Part shown: positions 45,777-54,584 of the stretch, piece after piece
Layout: each line of letters opens with the position of its first letter
Position numbering within the stretch: position 1 is the first letter of the stretch
Assembly: GCA_963848115.1 (NCBI GenBank)
Contig: CAWKCP010000028.1
Location: 124,001-188,000, forward strand
Length of the DNA: 64,000 nucleotides
Direction of reading: 5' to 3'
Source: JAWKOK01 sp963848115
GTDB lineage: Bacteria; Chloroflexota; Anaerolineae; Caldilineales; Caldilineaceae
Notes under the pieces: model-generated
What the model saw: only the letters and a program-made list of their open reading frames with translations
What the model was told of the DNA's origin: nothing
Database searches by the model: none
Position numbers and translations under genes: made by a program

Positions 45777-47090
45777 TTACTGCCTAACCTGTGTGCCGCT
45801 GAACCCCGGCGAGAAATAGGTTATCGTCTCGCCTGCCGGCGTCGTAAACATGTCATATTCAAGTCCTGATGAATCCGTCGCCGTGAATACACAGCCGGAC
45901 TTGTTTTCATAGGTGGCAGTGAAGGAGTCTCCGCGTGCATAGGGCTCCCCGTTGAGGCTTGCTGAAAGCACACCTTCGGCATTGCCCTCGCCGTCCAAGG
46001 TCCAGATGCCGGCTTCGGCATACGGAAGCACTTCTCCATCTTCAACAACCACACCTTGTGCCTGGAATAGATAGGTTCCCTTGATCGTGCCTAGCGTGCA
46101 TTGCTCCTGGATTGAATCCAGTGCCCAGATCTCGCCGGAGAGTGTGACGACATATGGAACGCCGTCGATGAATTCGAGCGAGGTTGGCTGGTCCAGACCC
46201 TCTACGACAGTGGTAAAGGTTCCGTCCTCATTGACGGTTACAAGCATTCCCGTGTTGGGCAACGGCGGAGAACCAGCCTCGCCGGGCCCTGCCCACTCGC
46301 CCTGCGAGAGCGCATAGAGACTGCCATCGGGACCAACCTCGACGTCGACGAGAAGTCGGGCGCCGGAAGCCACATCTGACACCGTATCTGACACCGTGGG
46401 CGAAGTCGCATCGAACGACGCTATTTTGCCGTCCTGGGGTAAGTGGGGAAGGGCCCCGGCCTCTGTCATGTAAACTGTGTCGCCGGCCACGGCCAATCCG
46501 GTCGGGACGATATTGTCGAATGCCGTCACTTCTGTGACCTCACCGTCGAGTGTAGCGTACAGCATTCGATTGTGATGTCCGTCAGTGACCAGAAACCCGT
46601 CATTGTATGCTTCCAAGGCGTATTGGACGCCGGTCGGCACTTCGAAATCGGTGTCCGGTGGATTTTCTAAAGAGAATGCACCAAGGTCAGCGACTACCGT
46701 AAAGCTACCTTCACCGTCTACGCGGTAGATACCTACGACATCGCTGCCGCCGACGTCATCAGCGACGAGAGTGACCAGTGCATACGCAGTCTCGTCAATA
46801 AACGCGACATCAATCACGCCGCCCATGCCGATGAGCCACTCTGGAAGGCCCGTCGCGAACGTCGTGACTGTTCCGGTCTGCGGATCGAAACGACTGATTC
46901 TCCCGGCTGCGCCTTCCGTGACGTACATCGCGCCGTCGGGACCGATGGCGCTGCCCGATGCACCTTCCAGGCCTGTGATGAGCTGGGTGGCCTGCTGCTC
47001 TCCAGACGGGGTTTCCTGTGCGTATGCCTTTCCGCCAAATAAGAGCACGCAACTTAGCGCAAGACTAATCACCAAACGCATTCTGATCAT
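45777..47090 (-). CDS. ScyD/ScyE-family exported beta-propeller protein
   Basis: The 437-residue protein has a signal peptide (MIRMRLVISLALSCVLLFGG..AYA). A propeller of the ScyD/ScyE family covers roughly residues 30-330: QLITGLEGASGSAIGPDGAM, YVTEGAAGRISRFDPQTG and VPTGVQYALEAYNDGFLVTD. A C-terminal beta-domain of about 100 residues (TLGTIKGTYLFQAQGVVVED) is not part of that family as I know it. I start at the ATG at 47090, after AAGGGGAGTGTC. The function is not known; relatives were first seen in cyanobacterial scytonemin clusters but are widespread in Chloroflexota. Confidence 0.75.
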   Translation of the reverse strand: MIRMRLVISLALSCVLLFGGKAYAQETPSGEQQATQLITGLEGASGSAIGPDGAMYVTEGAAGRISRFDPQTGTVTTFATGLPEWLIGMGGVIDVAFIDETAYALVTLVADDVGGSDVVGIYRVDGEGSFTVVADLGAFSLENPPDTDFEVPTGVQYALEAYNDGFLVTDGHHNRMLYATLDGEVTEVTAFDNIVPTGLAVAGDTVYMTEAGALPHLPQDGKIASFDATSPTVSDTVSDVASGARLLVDVEVGPDGSLYALSQGEWAGPGEAGSPPLPNTGMLVTVNEDGTFTTVVEGLDQPTSLEFIDGVPYVVTLSGEIWALDSIQEQCTLGTIKGTYLFQAQGVVVEDGEVLPYAEAGIWTLDGEGNAEGVLSASLNGEPYARGDSFTATYENKSGCVFTATDSSGLEYDMFTTPAGETITYFSPGFSGTQVRQ

Positions 47091-47327
47091 GACACTCCCC
47101 TTGTACTCCCTGTTTGGAAAATCGTTGAAAATATTGTCATCGCTATGATTCATGCGTGCATAACGCTGTGGTGAAACTGCTAGGGAGGGTTAAAAAAGCG
47201 ATGCTCACACAGAGAAGGAGTGTGTCGCAGTGGCTTGCGTAGATTTCCAAGTCCGCCGCTGCGAGCACGCTCCCTCTCATGTCTATCCCCATCGGGTGAT
47301 TTGATGGTTGAAGCAGACGGTCTCCGA

Positions 47328-48467
47328 TCAGTTTGTTGTCATGGCAAATGTCGGGACCGCTACGAGCGTTGCTTCCGGGAAGTAGACGGTTTCACCGTCC
47401 ACTGTGAGTCGGTAGTCCCCGTTTCCTTCGACGATGATGTAGTAGGTCCCGGATGCTTTCGAGCTTCCGGCCCATGCGACTCTGACGTCGCTGTAAACGC
47501 TGTCATTGTCGTCATCGGTACCGAGGTAGAGCGGTGAACTGGCGCCGACAACACCTGGATCATCGTCAATGTCCGTCCAAGGGCCCAACCGTTCCATGGT
47601 CTGGACGACGAATCCAACACTGCCCGGTGTCGCCATCTCCAGCGTAGCGATCGCTTGTTTCGCTGGATCGTGATCGTCGTTACTGGCGTAGTCGTAGTTA
47701 AAAGCGTACCAGTGACTCTCTCCCGACTGCACTGTCATCCACCCAACCGTGGGTGCCAACGCGCTCTCCGGGCTATAGCCGGCAACTACTGCCGGGGCCG
47801 GGGCCCGCATAATGTCCAGAGCGAACTCTTCGAGCATAGGCTCTGTTTCGCTCATGCCGGCTTCTGGTGCCATTGCCAGTCCCTCGCCAGTCTGTTCTGC
47901 CATATTCGAAGGTCCGGCACCGACGAAGGCGACTGCACCAGCCAGAGAATCGGGCGTGAAATTGACCGTCTTGCCCTCAACAGTGAGTTCGTAGCCTCCA
48001 TCGCCGGTCACGATGATCAGGAAGTCGCCGGATGTTCTGGCGCTGCCTGCCCATGCCAACTCATGGGCGCTGAAGACGCTGTCGTTGTCGTCGTCTCTGC
48101 CGAGGTAGAGCGGCGATCCGCGTCCGAGTACGCCGGGATCATCGTCTGCATCAAGCCACGGCCCAAGACGATCCATGGTCTGAACGACGAACTCAACACT
48201 GCCAGGTGCCGCCATCTCCAAGAGCGCCAGAATCTGCTCCGGCGAATTGCTCGTGCTTTCATCCTCGTCAACATAATCGTAGTTGAAGGTGTACCAGTGG
48301 GAAGCCCCTGGTACAATCGTTGTCCATCCAACTGTGGGCGCTATTGCGGTCTCCGGACTGAAACCTGCTGTCGGCTCTTCAGCCGCTTGGCCCACTGCAA
48401 CATTGAGCATGACAAGGCCGGCAATCAGCGCTGTCATCCCCAAGATCCTGAATATCTTCATTAACAT
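47328..48467 (-). CDS. Secreted protein with two tandem PPC-like domains
   Basis: The 379-residue protein has a signal peptide (MLMKIFRILGMTALIAGLVM..GQA). Two copies of a 140-residue domain lie at about residues 35-170 and 232-368. Each begins with FSPETAIAPTVGWTTI or YSPESALAPTVGWMTV and continues with HWYTFNYDY or HWYAFNYDY. FVVQTMDRLGPW or FVVQTMERLGPW follows, then DDDPGV and SPLYLG.DDDNDSV, ending in YELTVEGKTV or YRLTVDGETV. Acidic loops suggest calcium binding. The fold resembles pre-peptidase C-terminal domains. AAGGAGAG precedes the ATG. A role at the cell surface is inferred only from export. Confidence 0.75.
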   Translation of the reverse strand: MLMKIFRILGMTALIAGLVMLNVAVGQAAEEPTAGFSPETAIAPTVGWTTIVPGASHWYTFNYDYVDEDESTSNSPEQILALLEMAAPGSVEFVVQTMDRLGPWLDADDDPGVLGRGSPLYLGRDDDNDSVFSAHELAWAGSARTSGDFLIIVTGDGGYELTVEGKTVNFTPDSLAGAVAFVGAGPSNMAEQTGEGLAMAPEAGMSETEPMLEEFALDIMRAPAPAVVAGYSPESALAPTVGWMTVQSGESHWYAFNYDYASNDDHDPAKQAIATLEMATPGSVGFVVQTMERLGPWTDIDDDPGVVGASSPLYLGTDDDNDSVYSDVRVAWAGSSKASGTYYIIVEGNGDYRLTVDGETVYFPEATLVAVPTFAMTTN

Positions 48468-48537
48468 CTGGACTCTCCTTGCTCTTGCACGCGACGATTG
48501 GTCACGTGCGCTCCAAATCTGCCTGGTTCGCTAAACT

Positions 48538-49002
48538 TCAGCCGGGGGTTGGACCGACTGATTGGGCGCATATCGAATCGAAGAGTTTGCCAAGCAATAG
48601 AGGCGTGAGAACCACCTCGCCGCGATGGACAGAGCGGACGGTCTCTACGATCACATGGGCGTCGGATTCCTTGAGCAGATAACTTCGAGCGCCTGCCTGT
48701 ACGGCCTCATATAGATCGTCCTCCATCTCAGCCAACGTGAGAATCACAACCCGTGCGACCGGATTGGCTGTGACGATACGGCCGGTTGCCACAATGCCGT
48801 CCATGACCGGCATACGTGCGTCCATGATAATCACATCCGGCTTCAATGTGCCGGCCATCGTTACTGCCATGTCCCCGTTCTCGCTCTCGCCGACGACTTC
48901 GAGATCCGCTGCTGCATCAAAAATCTTGCGCAGCGTCTGTCTGAAGAAGCAGTGGTCGTCGGCAATGAGCACGCGAATGGGTTTCGCTGAGGCAGTCGAC
49001 AT
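48538..49002 (-). CDS. Stand-alone receiver-domain response regulator
   Basis: The 154-residue protein is a NarL-type receiver: PIRVLIADDHCFFRQTLRKI, the phospho-acceptor Asp in VIIMDARMPVMDG, and Lys in SYLLKESDA. It ends after a short tail (LGKLFDSICAQSVG) and has no LuxR DNA-binding domain. AAAAGGAGATCG precedes the ATG at 49002. It follows a full-length NarL-type regulator and a histidine kinase on the same strand, so it may act as a phosphate sink or protein-binding output. Confidence 0.8.
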   Translation of the reverse strand: MSTASAKPIRVLIADDHCFFRQTLRKIFDAAADLEVVGESENGDMAVTMAGTLKPDVIIMDARMPVMDGIVATGRIVTANPVARVVILTLAEMEDDLYEAVQAGARSYLLKESDAHVIVETVRSVHRGEVVLTPLLLGKLFDSICAQSVGPTPG

Positions 49003-49132
49003 GGGTAACGATCTCCTTTTTTCGATACCCATCCAGTATGGGCCCAGACCGTGGAACTGGATAGACCAATACTGATTCAATTTGACAGGATAAATTTGTG
49101 GGTGAGAGGGTAAAAATTTGTAAGGGGTTGGT

Positions 49133-49822
49133 CTACGACTCGTCGTCGAGTGACGCCCAGCCGCGACGCAGGGCATAGAGCGCTGCCTGGGTGCGGTTGT
49201 TGACGTGTAGTTTCTGATAGATTACGCGTAGGCGGTTGGCAACAGTACTCTCGGCCAGACTGAGACTGCCGGCGATGCTGCGATTGTCTTCCCCCTGAGC
49301 CACTAGACGTAACACGGTCATCTCGCCGTCAGTGAGACGCTCCAACTGCTCCTGCTCTGTCATATTCGGTTCGTTGAGACGCCGAAATTCTTCAAGTACT
49401 CTGTTGGCAATGAGTGGATCGATGAGGGCCTCTCCCCGGTGTACAACCTGGATGGCATCAAGCAATTCATCGGCGTCGGTATCTTTCAACAGATAACCAC
49501 GCGCTCCCGCCCTGATGGCGTCAAAAATGTACTGATCTTCGCGATACATGGTCAGTACGATCACAGAGGTATCCTCGGATGCGGCCGTGATCATGCTGGT
49601 CGCCTGGACTCCGTCGAGCACGGGCATTCTGATATCCATGAGGATCACGTCGGGCTTGAGTCGCCCGGCCAATTCCACGGCTTCCTCTCCATTGTTGGCC
49701 TCACCGATCAAGGAGAAGCCGCCTCTGGTTTCGATGATTTGGCCCAGCCCTTGTCGAAAGAGCCGATGATCGTCGGCGATCAGGACTCGTATCGGTCGGT
49801 CATCAACTGTGGATAGGGACAT
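49133..49822 (-). CDS. NarL/LuxR-family response regulator
   Basis: The 229-residue protein has a receiver with PIRVLIADDHRLFRQGLGQI, Asp in VILMDIRMPVLDG and Lys in GYLLKDTDAD. The C-terminal LuxR helix-turn-helix has LTDGEMTVLRLVAQGEDNRS and ESTVANRLRVIYQKLHVNNR. I start at the ATG at 49822 behind AAAGGGGGGGCGATC. It is the likely DNA-binding partner of the histidine kinase encoded 54 bases upstream. Confidence 0.9.
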   Translation of the reverse strand: MSLSTVDDRPIRVLIADDHRLFRQGLGQIIETRGGFSLIGEANNGEEAVELAGRLKPDVILMDIRMPVLDGVQATSMITAASEDTSVIVLTMYREDQYIFDAIRAGARGYLLKDTDADELLDAIQVVHRGEALIDPLIANRVLEEFRRLNEPNMTEQEQLERLTDGEMTVLRLVAQGEDNRSIAGSLSLAESTVANRLRVIYQKLHVNNRTQAALYALRRGWASLDDES

Positions 49823-49876
49823 GATCGCCCCCCCTTTCTTGGCGCGTTGGGTAACGCGCATACTCTAGTGGATCAA

Positions 49877-51721
49877 TCATCGAATGCCTGCCGGCAAGAC
49901 CACGCGAACCCGTGTTCCTTGGTCCGCTTCGCTCTCGATTGAGAATGAGCCGCCAAGGCTTTCAATGCGCTCACGCATGCCCTGTACACCGACGCGTCCA
50001 TCCATAAGCGCCTGATGTTCAGGCTCCTGCTGGACGCCAATGCCATTGTCGACAACTGTCAACGTGATGTCCTCTGTTCCCAGCAAGTTCAAGGTGATCG
50101 ACACGGTTGTAGCGTCGGCGTGTTGTCCGATGTTATTGAGCGATTCCTGGATCACTCGGAAAAGCGGCAGTTCGAATTGGGGAGAAAGACGTTCTGCCGG
50201 CCCATCTATGTTCAGAAGTGGCTGGAGCGAGTACAGATTGCCGAATGAAACCAATAGTTGCTGAATGGCCGGTACGAATCCAAGATCGTCCAGAACGACA
50301 GGGCGCAGCGCAAAGATCGACCGACGCACCTCGCTGATACAGGTCTTCAGCATCGCACTCAACTCATCCAACTCACTGTGCATCTGACTGGGATTCTCGT
50401 CGAGCATCTCGTGCCACAGTGTTGACCTGAGGCGCAGCGCCGAAAGATCCTGGGCCAGCCCGTCATGGATCTCGTGGGCGATGCGGCGGCGTTCTTGGTC
50501 GAGTCCTTCGATCTCAGACCTGCGTTGCCACTCGGCCGTGATGTCTTGCACCGTGAAGATCATTCGCTCTATCCCGGTCTCCGCTTCAGGCGCGACGCTG
50601 ATGCGTACAGGAAAGCGAGTGCCATCGGCACGGAGATGGCGCGATTCCATCGTGGCTGTCTCGCCCAGGGCGACTTTGGCAACCATTTCAGTGAGATCGG
50701 CTATGTTCTCAGTGGCAAACAGTTGGGACAACTGACGAGATCTGAGCCTGTCCAGGGGTATCCCGTAGACGGTTTCTGTGCGCCGATTGGCAGACAGGAT
50801 GATCGGCGGAGAAGTCGTCAGGTCGACGTGAACTATGCAGACCGGCGCTCTATCCATCAGTTGTCGAAATCGACTCTCCGTGGTTAGTGCGGCCCGCTCC
50901 GCCTGACGACGCTGGGTCGTGTCATGAATGATGACCAGCGCTTCATCATCGCTGCTGGTCACGAAGCGAGCCTCGTAGTCTCGAACCACTTTGGAATACC
51001 GATGTTCATATTGATACTCGAATTGCTGCGGCCTGTCTTCGTCGAAAGCTGAGGCGAAGCAGATCAGTCCCTGGTCAACGGCGCTGTCGGGCAATATCTC
51101 CGTTAGTTTCTTGCCGACAGCGTCCCGCGGCAGACCGGCACGGCCTCCGCCGCGCGCCGGCCTGAATTCAAGGCAGGTTCCATCTTTGTGGAAGCGCAGT
51201 ATCGTGTCCGGTAACGCGTTGAGCAGCGATCTGAGCTTCATCTCGCTCTCGCGTAGCGCCTCTTCAGCCAATTTTCGCTTCGTAATATCTCTACTTGTGT
51301 GTACGACGGAAACAACCCGTCCATCTATCAAAACGGGACCGAGTCGGCTTGCGTACCATGCGATGGTGCCATCGGGTCCGATTCCTGTTATCTCAAACTG
51401 TGTACCCTCTCCCGTGGCAAAGACTGCATCGTTGCGTTTTCGCACCAGGTCGTGGAATTCAGGCAGGATGAAGTCGAGCAGGTTCCGCCCAACCATTTCC
51501 TTGGGATCTAGGTCTGGAACCGACCGATTCAAGTAGTCAATCGTTAGATCTCGATCTACCAACGCGATGAAGTCGGGCGAATTCTGGACAATGCTGCCCA
51601 AGTTTTTAATGGTCGCCTTTACGATTTTTTCATCTCGCTGGACATGAGATTCCAAGTCTTCTTTGTGAGTCGATTGCTGTTCGATTTGGGAAGAATCTAG
51701 ATATTCTTCAAGTTGCGACAT
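49877..51721 (-). CDS. PAS-domain sensor histidine kinase (HisKA_3)
   Basis: The 614-residue protein has three PAS domains (about residues 38-147, 150-270 and 282-398), for example QNSPDFIALVDRDLTIDYLN. The NarX-type dimerisation domain has RRRIAHEIHDGLAQDLSALR and its phospho-acceptor His. The ATPase domain ends with LTVVDNGIGVQQEPE and GGSFSIESEADQGTRVRVVL. No membrane segment is visible, so it probably senses an internal signal (redox, oxygen or small molecule). It heads the operon kinase, NarL regulator, receiver-only protein. Confidence 0.9.
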   Translation of the reverse strand: MSQLEEYLDSSQIEQQSTHKEDLESHVQRDEKIVKATIKNLGSIVQNSPDFIALVDRDLTIDYLNRSVPDLDPKEMVGRNLLDFILPEFHDLVRKRNDAVFATGEGTQFEITGIGPDGTIAWYASRLGPVLIDGRVVSVVHTSRDITKRKLAEEALRESEMKLRSLLNALPDTILRFHKDGTCLEFRPARGGGRAGLPRDAVGKKLTEILPDSAVDQGLICFASAFDEDRPQQFEYQYEHRYSKVVRDYEARFVTSSDDEALVIIHDTTQRRQAERAALTTESRFRQLMDRAPVCIVHVDLTTSPPIILSANRRTETVYGIPLDRLRSRQLSQLFATENIADLTEMVAKVALGETATMESRHLRADGTRFPVRISVAPEAETGIERMIFTVQDITAEWQRRSEIEGLDQERRRIAHEIHDGLAQDLSALRLRSTLWHEMLDENPSQMHSELDELSAMLKTCISEVRRSIFALRPVVLDDLGFVPAIQQLLVSFGNLYSLQPLLNIDGPAERLSPQFELPLFRVIQESLNNIGQHADATTVSITLNLLGTEDITLTVVDNGIGVQQEPEHQALMDGRVGVQGMRERIESLGGSFSIESEADQGTRVRVVLPAGIR

Positions 51722-52103
51722 AGGCCTTCACCACTGGAGAACACGAGCACGGCGAGAGCAGAGACTTGCCCTGGCATTCAGCACATACTTCCGACCGATC
51801 TGCCGCCCCGGTCGCAGGTCAGCGATGTGCCTGACCGCAATGGTTCGCAGATCCGTCGGTTGGGACGAGCCTATCATGCCGTGCGTTTCAAAAGCGTTTC
51901 ATCAGCGTTTCATGGGTCACGGTCGGCAACGTAGAGCGCTCAAACGCAAGGAACCGAGTGCGTCTTTTCTAACGGGACAAGCGAAGTTTTAGAGCTTCTG
52001 AGCGTTGAGAGCAGCATACCCGATGGAGCGTTCTCAAAACGTTCCTTTATCGGAGGTACTGACTGTCGGCACGCACGTTTGGATGAAGCACAGCCAATTG
52101 AAA
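51722..52103. other. Intergenic region without recognised features
   Basis: No gene, strong promoter or repeat is visible. The regulatory region of the histidine kinase must lie here. Confidence 0.4.
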
Positions 52104-52131
52104 AGCGCCCTGGCGGATCGCCAAGGGCGCT
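52104..52131 (-). terminator. Terminator of the M24-moaD-AOR operon
   Basis: On the minus strand AGCGCCCTTGGCG and CGCCAGGGCGCT pair (one bulge), followed by TTTTC. It lies about 130 bases past the AOR stop. Confidence 0.7.
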
Positions 52132-52258
52132 ATCATTGTGGACATGAATGCCAATCGGTAACCTGGACTCTGACGTCGGGAAACAGTCACCGACGAACGA
52201 GTCCACCTCTTCGACGGTTGGTTCTGGCGCTAACTGTAACCCTCAAGGCTTCCACGGC

Positions 52259-54195
52259 CTAATCAGTCTGTACCGAAATGCCATCCATCAGGCCATCAAG
52301 TCCCAATTCAGTTACTCGCTCAGCTGTCGGCACGCCTTCTTCTGTCCAGCCCATCAGGCCATACCAGTAGTTGCGCGCCCCGTAGAAGGCCTCGTCGGTG
52401 ATCTCGACGCCTTTCAGCGGCCCGGACTCGAACGCCTTCATGATGCGCTTGGGCAGCTTGTCGTCGTCGGCGGTGAAACCTTCACGCAGGTTGAAGAGGC
52501 GACAGAGCGTCTGTGTGCGTTCGCCGATGGCCAGCATGGCCCGCGCATCATAGTCATGGCCCATGACGCCGCTGAGGGCCTCGGCCACGTGGACGTAGTT
52601 GTAGGGGTAGAAGTGGCAGACGATGGCGCTGTCCAACGTATGCTTCCAGTTGACCTCGTGGTAGAAGAGTTCCATCTTCTGATGGCCCAGATCGTCGAAG
52701 GCCATGGGTTCGAAACGCTGAACCTCGGCCACCTTCTCCAGCGCGTCGCCTGGGGCCGTGTAGCCGGTGTCGTGGATGTTCATCATATGGTCGGCTCCGA
52801 CGGGTGCGGTGGCGTAGCCGACGCCCAGCGCCATCTTGGCCCGTGGCTCGTGCATGGGCAGTTCCTGGCCCTTGACCTCGACCAGATACTGCTCGGCCTC
52901 CTCGCCAATCGACGCCGCAATGCGCTTGCTGCCCTGGCCCATCATCTTGCCGTAGCCCTCCGCGTGGGCGATCAGGTCGATGGCCTTCAACATACCCGCT
53001 GCGTCACCCCAGCCGGAGACGGATTCATCGACCTCTTCATAGGACAGTAGGCCGTTCTCGACACATTCCATGACGTAGGCAATGGTCATGCCCAGGCTGA
53101 TGGAGTCCATGCCCCACCGAGCCGTCAGTCTCATTGGCCTTGGCGACGGCGACCAGGTCGTCCACGCCGCAGGCGCTGCCGAAGCTGCCCAATGTCTCGT
53201 ATTCGGGGCCGCCGTATGCCTTGTCGATCTTGATCTTTTCCAGCAGATCGGAACGGAGGTAGGGGTTGTCCGCAAACTGGTCGCGTTCGTCGCCGAACTC
53301 AACCACGTTCTTGCAGGTGATGGGGCAGACCTGGCAGGTGTCGCGTTCCAGGAGGATCGTCTCCTGCATCAGCTCGCCGGTGATGCCGTCGCGTTGGTCG
53401 AACATGGGCTCGCCGAAGTTGTTGGTCGGCAGCGCACCGACCTCGCCCAGCGCAGCCACGCCGCGCACGGTTCCGATGTCGATGGCCCACTTGGCCTTGG
53501 TCTGGTAGTTGTCGGCCAGCCATTTGGAGACCGCACCCATGCGTTTGCGCTCTGAGACCGGCACGACGCATGGTGCCACGGGTGGCCACGGCCTTGAGGT
53601 TCTTGCTGCCCATGACCGCACCCAGCCCGCCGCGTCCGGCCGCGCGATTGATGTCGTTGATCACGTTGGCGAAGAGCACTTGGTTCTCGCCGGCGATGCC
53701 GCATTGGGACACGCGAATGCGATCGTCGTCCAGTTCTTCCTGGATGGCCCACTCGACGTCGGCTGTGTCCTTGCCCCATAGGTGGGCTGCGTCACGGATC
53801 TCAACCTCGCCGTCCTGGATCCAGAGGTAGACCGGCTTCTCCGACTCGCCGCGCACGATGAGCGCATCGTACCCGGCGCGTTTGAACTCATGTCCCCACC
53901 AGCCGCCTGCCTCCGCGCTGGCGATGGCCCCGGTCAGCGGACTCTTGCCGCCCACGCCGTGGCGACCGCTGCCCGGCAGGTTCGAGCCCTGCAATGGACC
54001 GGGCGCGAAGATCAGCAGGTTGTCTGGCCCCAGCGGATCGGCCCCGGCCGGCATGTCGCGCAGCAACAGATAGGCGACCAGACCACGGCCGCCGGCCAGC
54101 TTGAGATAGAGGTCATCGGACGGCTCTTCCACCCAATGTTTGCCCTCGGTTAGATCCACATGCAGCAACTTACCCCACGTACCGCCAACACTCAT
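52259..54195 (-). pseudogene. Aldehyde:ferredoxin oxidoreductase (tungsten type), two frameshifts
   Basis: Three consecutive minus-strand frames add up to one AOR of about 640 residues. Frame 1 (from 54195) starts GGTWGKLLHVDLTEGKHWVE and has SGRHGVGGKSPLTGAIASAE and GRGGLGAVMGSKNLKAVATR. Frame 2 resumes near 53567 as VPVSERKRMGAVSKWL and has the cluster ligands DTCQVCPITCKNVVEF. Frame 3 resumes near 53129 as LTARWGMDSISLGMTIAYVM and includes SAIVCHFYPYNY, probably the fourth cluster Cys. Both shifts need one extra base removed, at about 53568 and 53129. No residues of the core appear to be lost, so sequencing error is as likely as decay. AOR oxidises aldehydes and reduces ferredoxin with a W-pterin cofactor. 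Confidence 0.8.
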
Positions 54196-54244
54196 ATCGT
54201 ACTCTCCTCTTTTCAGCTGCTATCGATGTCCAGATTAAGCTTCG

Positions 54245-54287
54245 TTCTCGTTTCTCGTTCTCGTTCTCGTTCTCGTTCTCGTTCTCG
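54245..54287. repeat. TTCTCG hexamer tandem repeat
   Basis: Six perfect consecutive TTCTCG units (54252-54287) follow one further unit (54245-54250) separated by a single T. They lie 50-92 bases upstream of the AOR start, between moaD and AOR. Confidence 0.9.
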
Positions 54288-54349
54288 CCAAAGATTCACG
54301 GATCATTGTCTGAACACCTTCAGAATCCATTTTGGCCTCGTGCACCGAT

Positions 54350-54571
54350 TCAACACGCTCCGCCGCCAATGGCCGGCACGAGCTTGAGCACGTCGCCATC
54401 ATTCAACTCTGTGTTCCAGTGGGCCATGCGCCCGTTGACGATCATCAGCACGTCACCGGCCGCTGACAGATCATATTGTGCCACAGCTTCGCCGACCGTG
54501 CTGGCCTCGACCTGCACCTCAGTCGGGATCTGCTCCTTCAAGACGCCGCTTGCGTGTACCGTGATACTCAT
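54350..54571 (-). CDS. MoaD/ThiS-like sulfur-carrier protein
   Basis: The 73-residue beta-grasp protein has MSITVHASGVLKEQIPTEVQ, VLMIVNGRMAHWNTELNDGD and VLKLVPAIGGGAC. MoaD/ThiS proteins end in Gly-Gly, which is thiocarboxylated; here the Gly-Gly is followed by extra residues (G)AC. It lies between an M24 peptidase and AOR on the same strand, 13 bases after the peptidase stop. Small MoaD-like carriers often accompany tungsten AOR genes and are thought to serve pterin-cofactor synthesis. The extended tail would need trimming before activation. Confidence 0.8.
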   Translation of the reverse strand: MSITVHASGVLKEQIPTEVQVEASTVGEAVAQYDLSAAGDVLMIVNGRMAHWNTELNDGDVLKLVPAIGGGAC

Positions 54572-54584
54572 TCGTGTTCCGGCC

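Noticed and set aside
54245..54287. CRISPR array
   Set aside because: The units are contiguous hexamers with no spacers.
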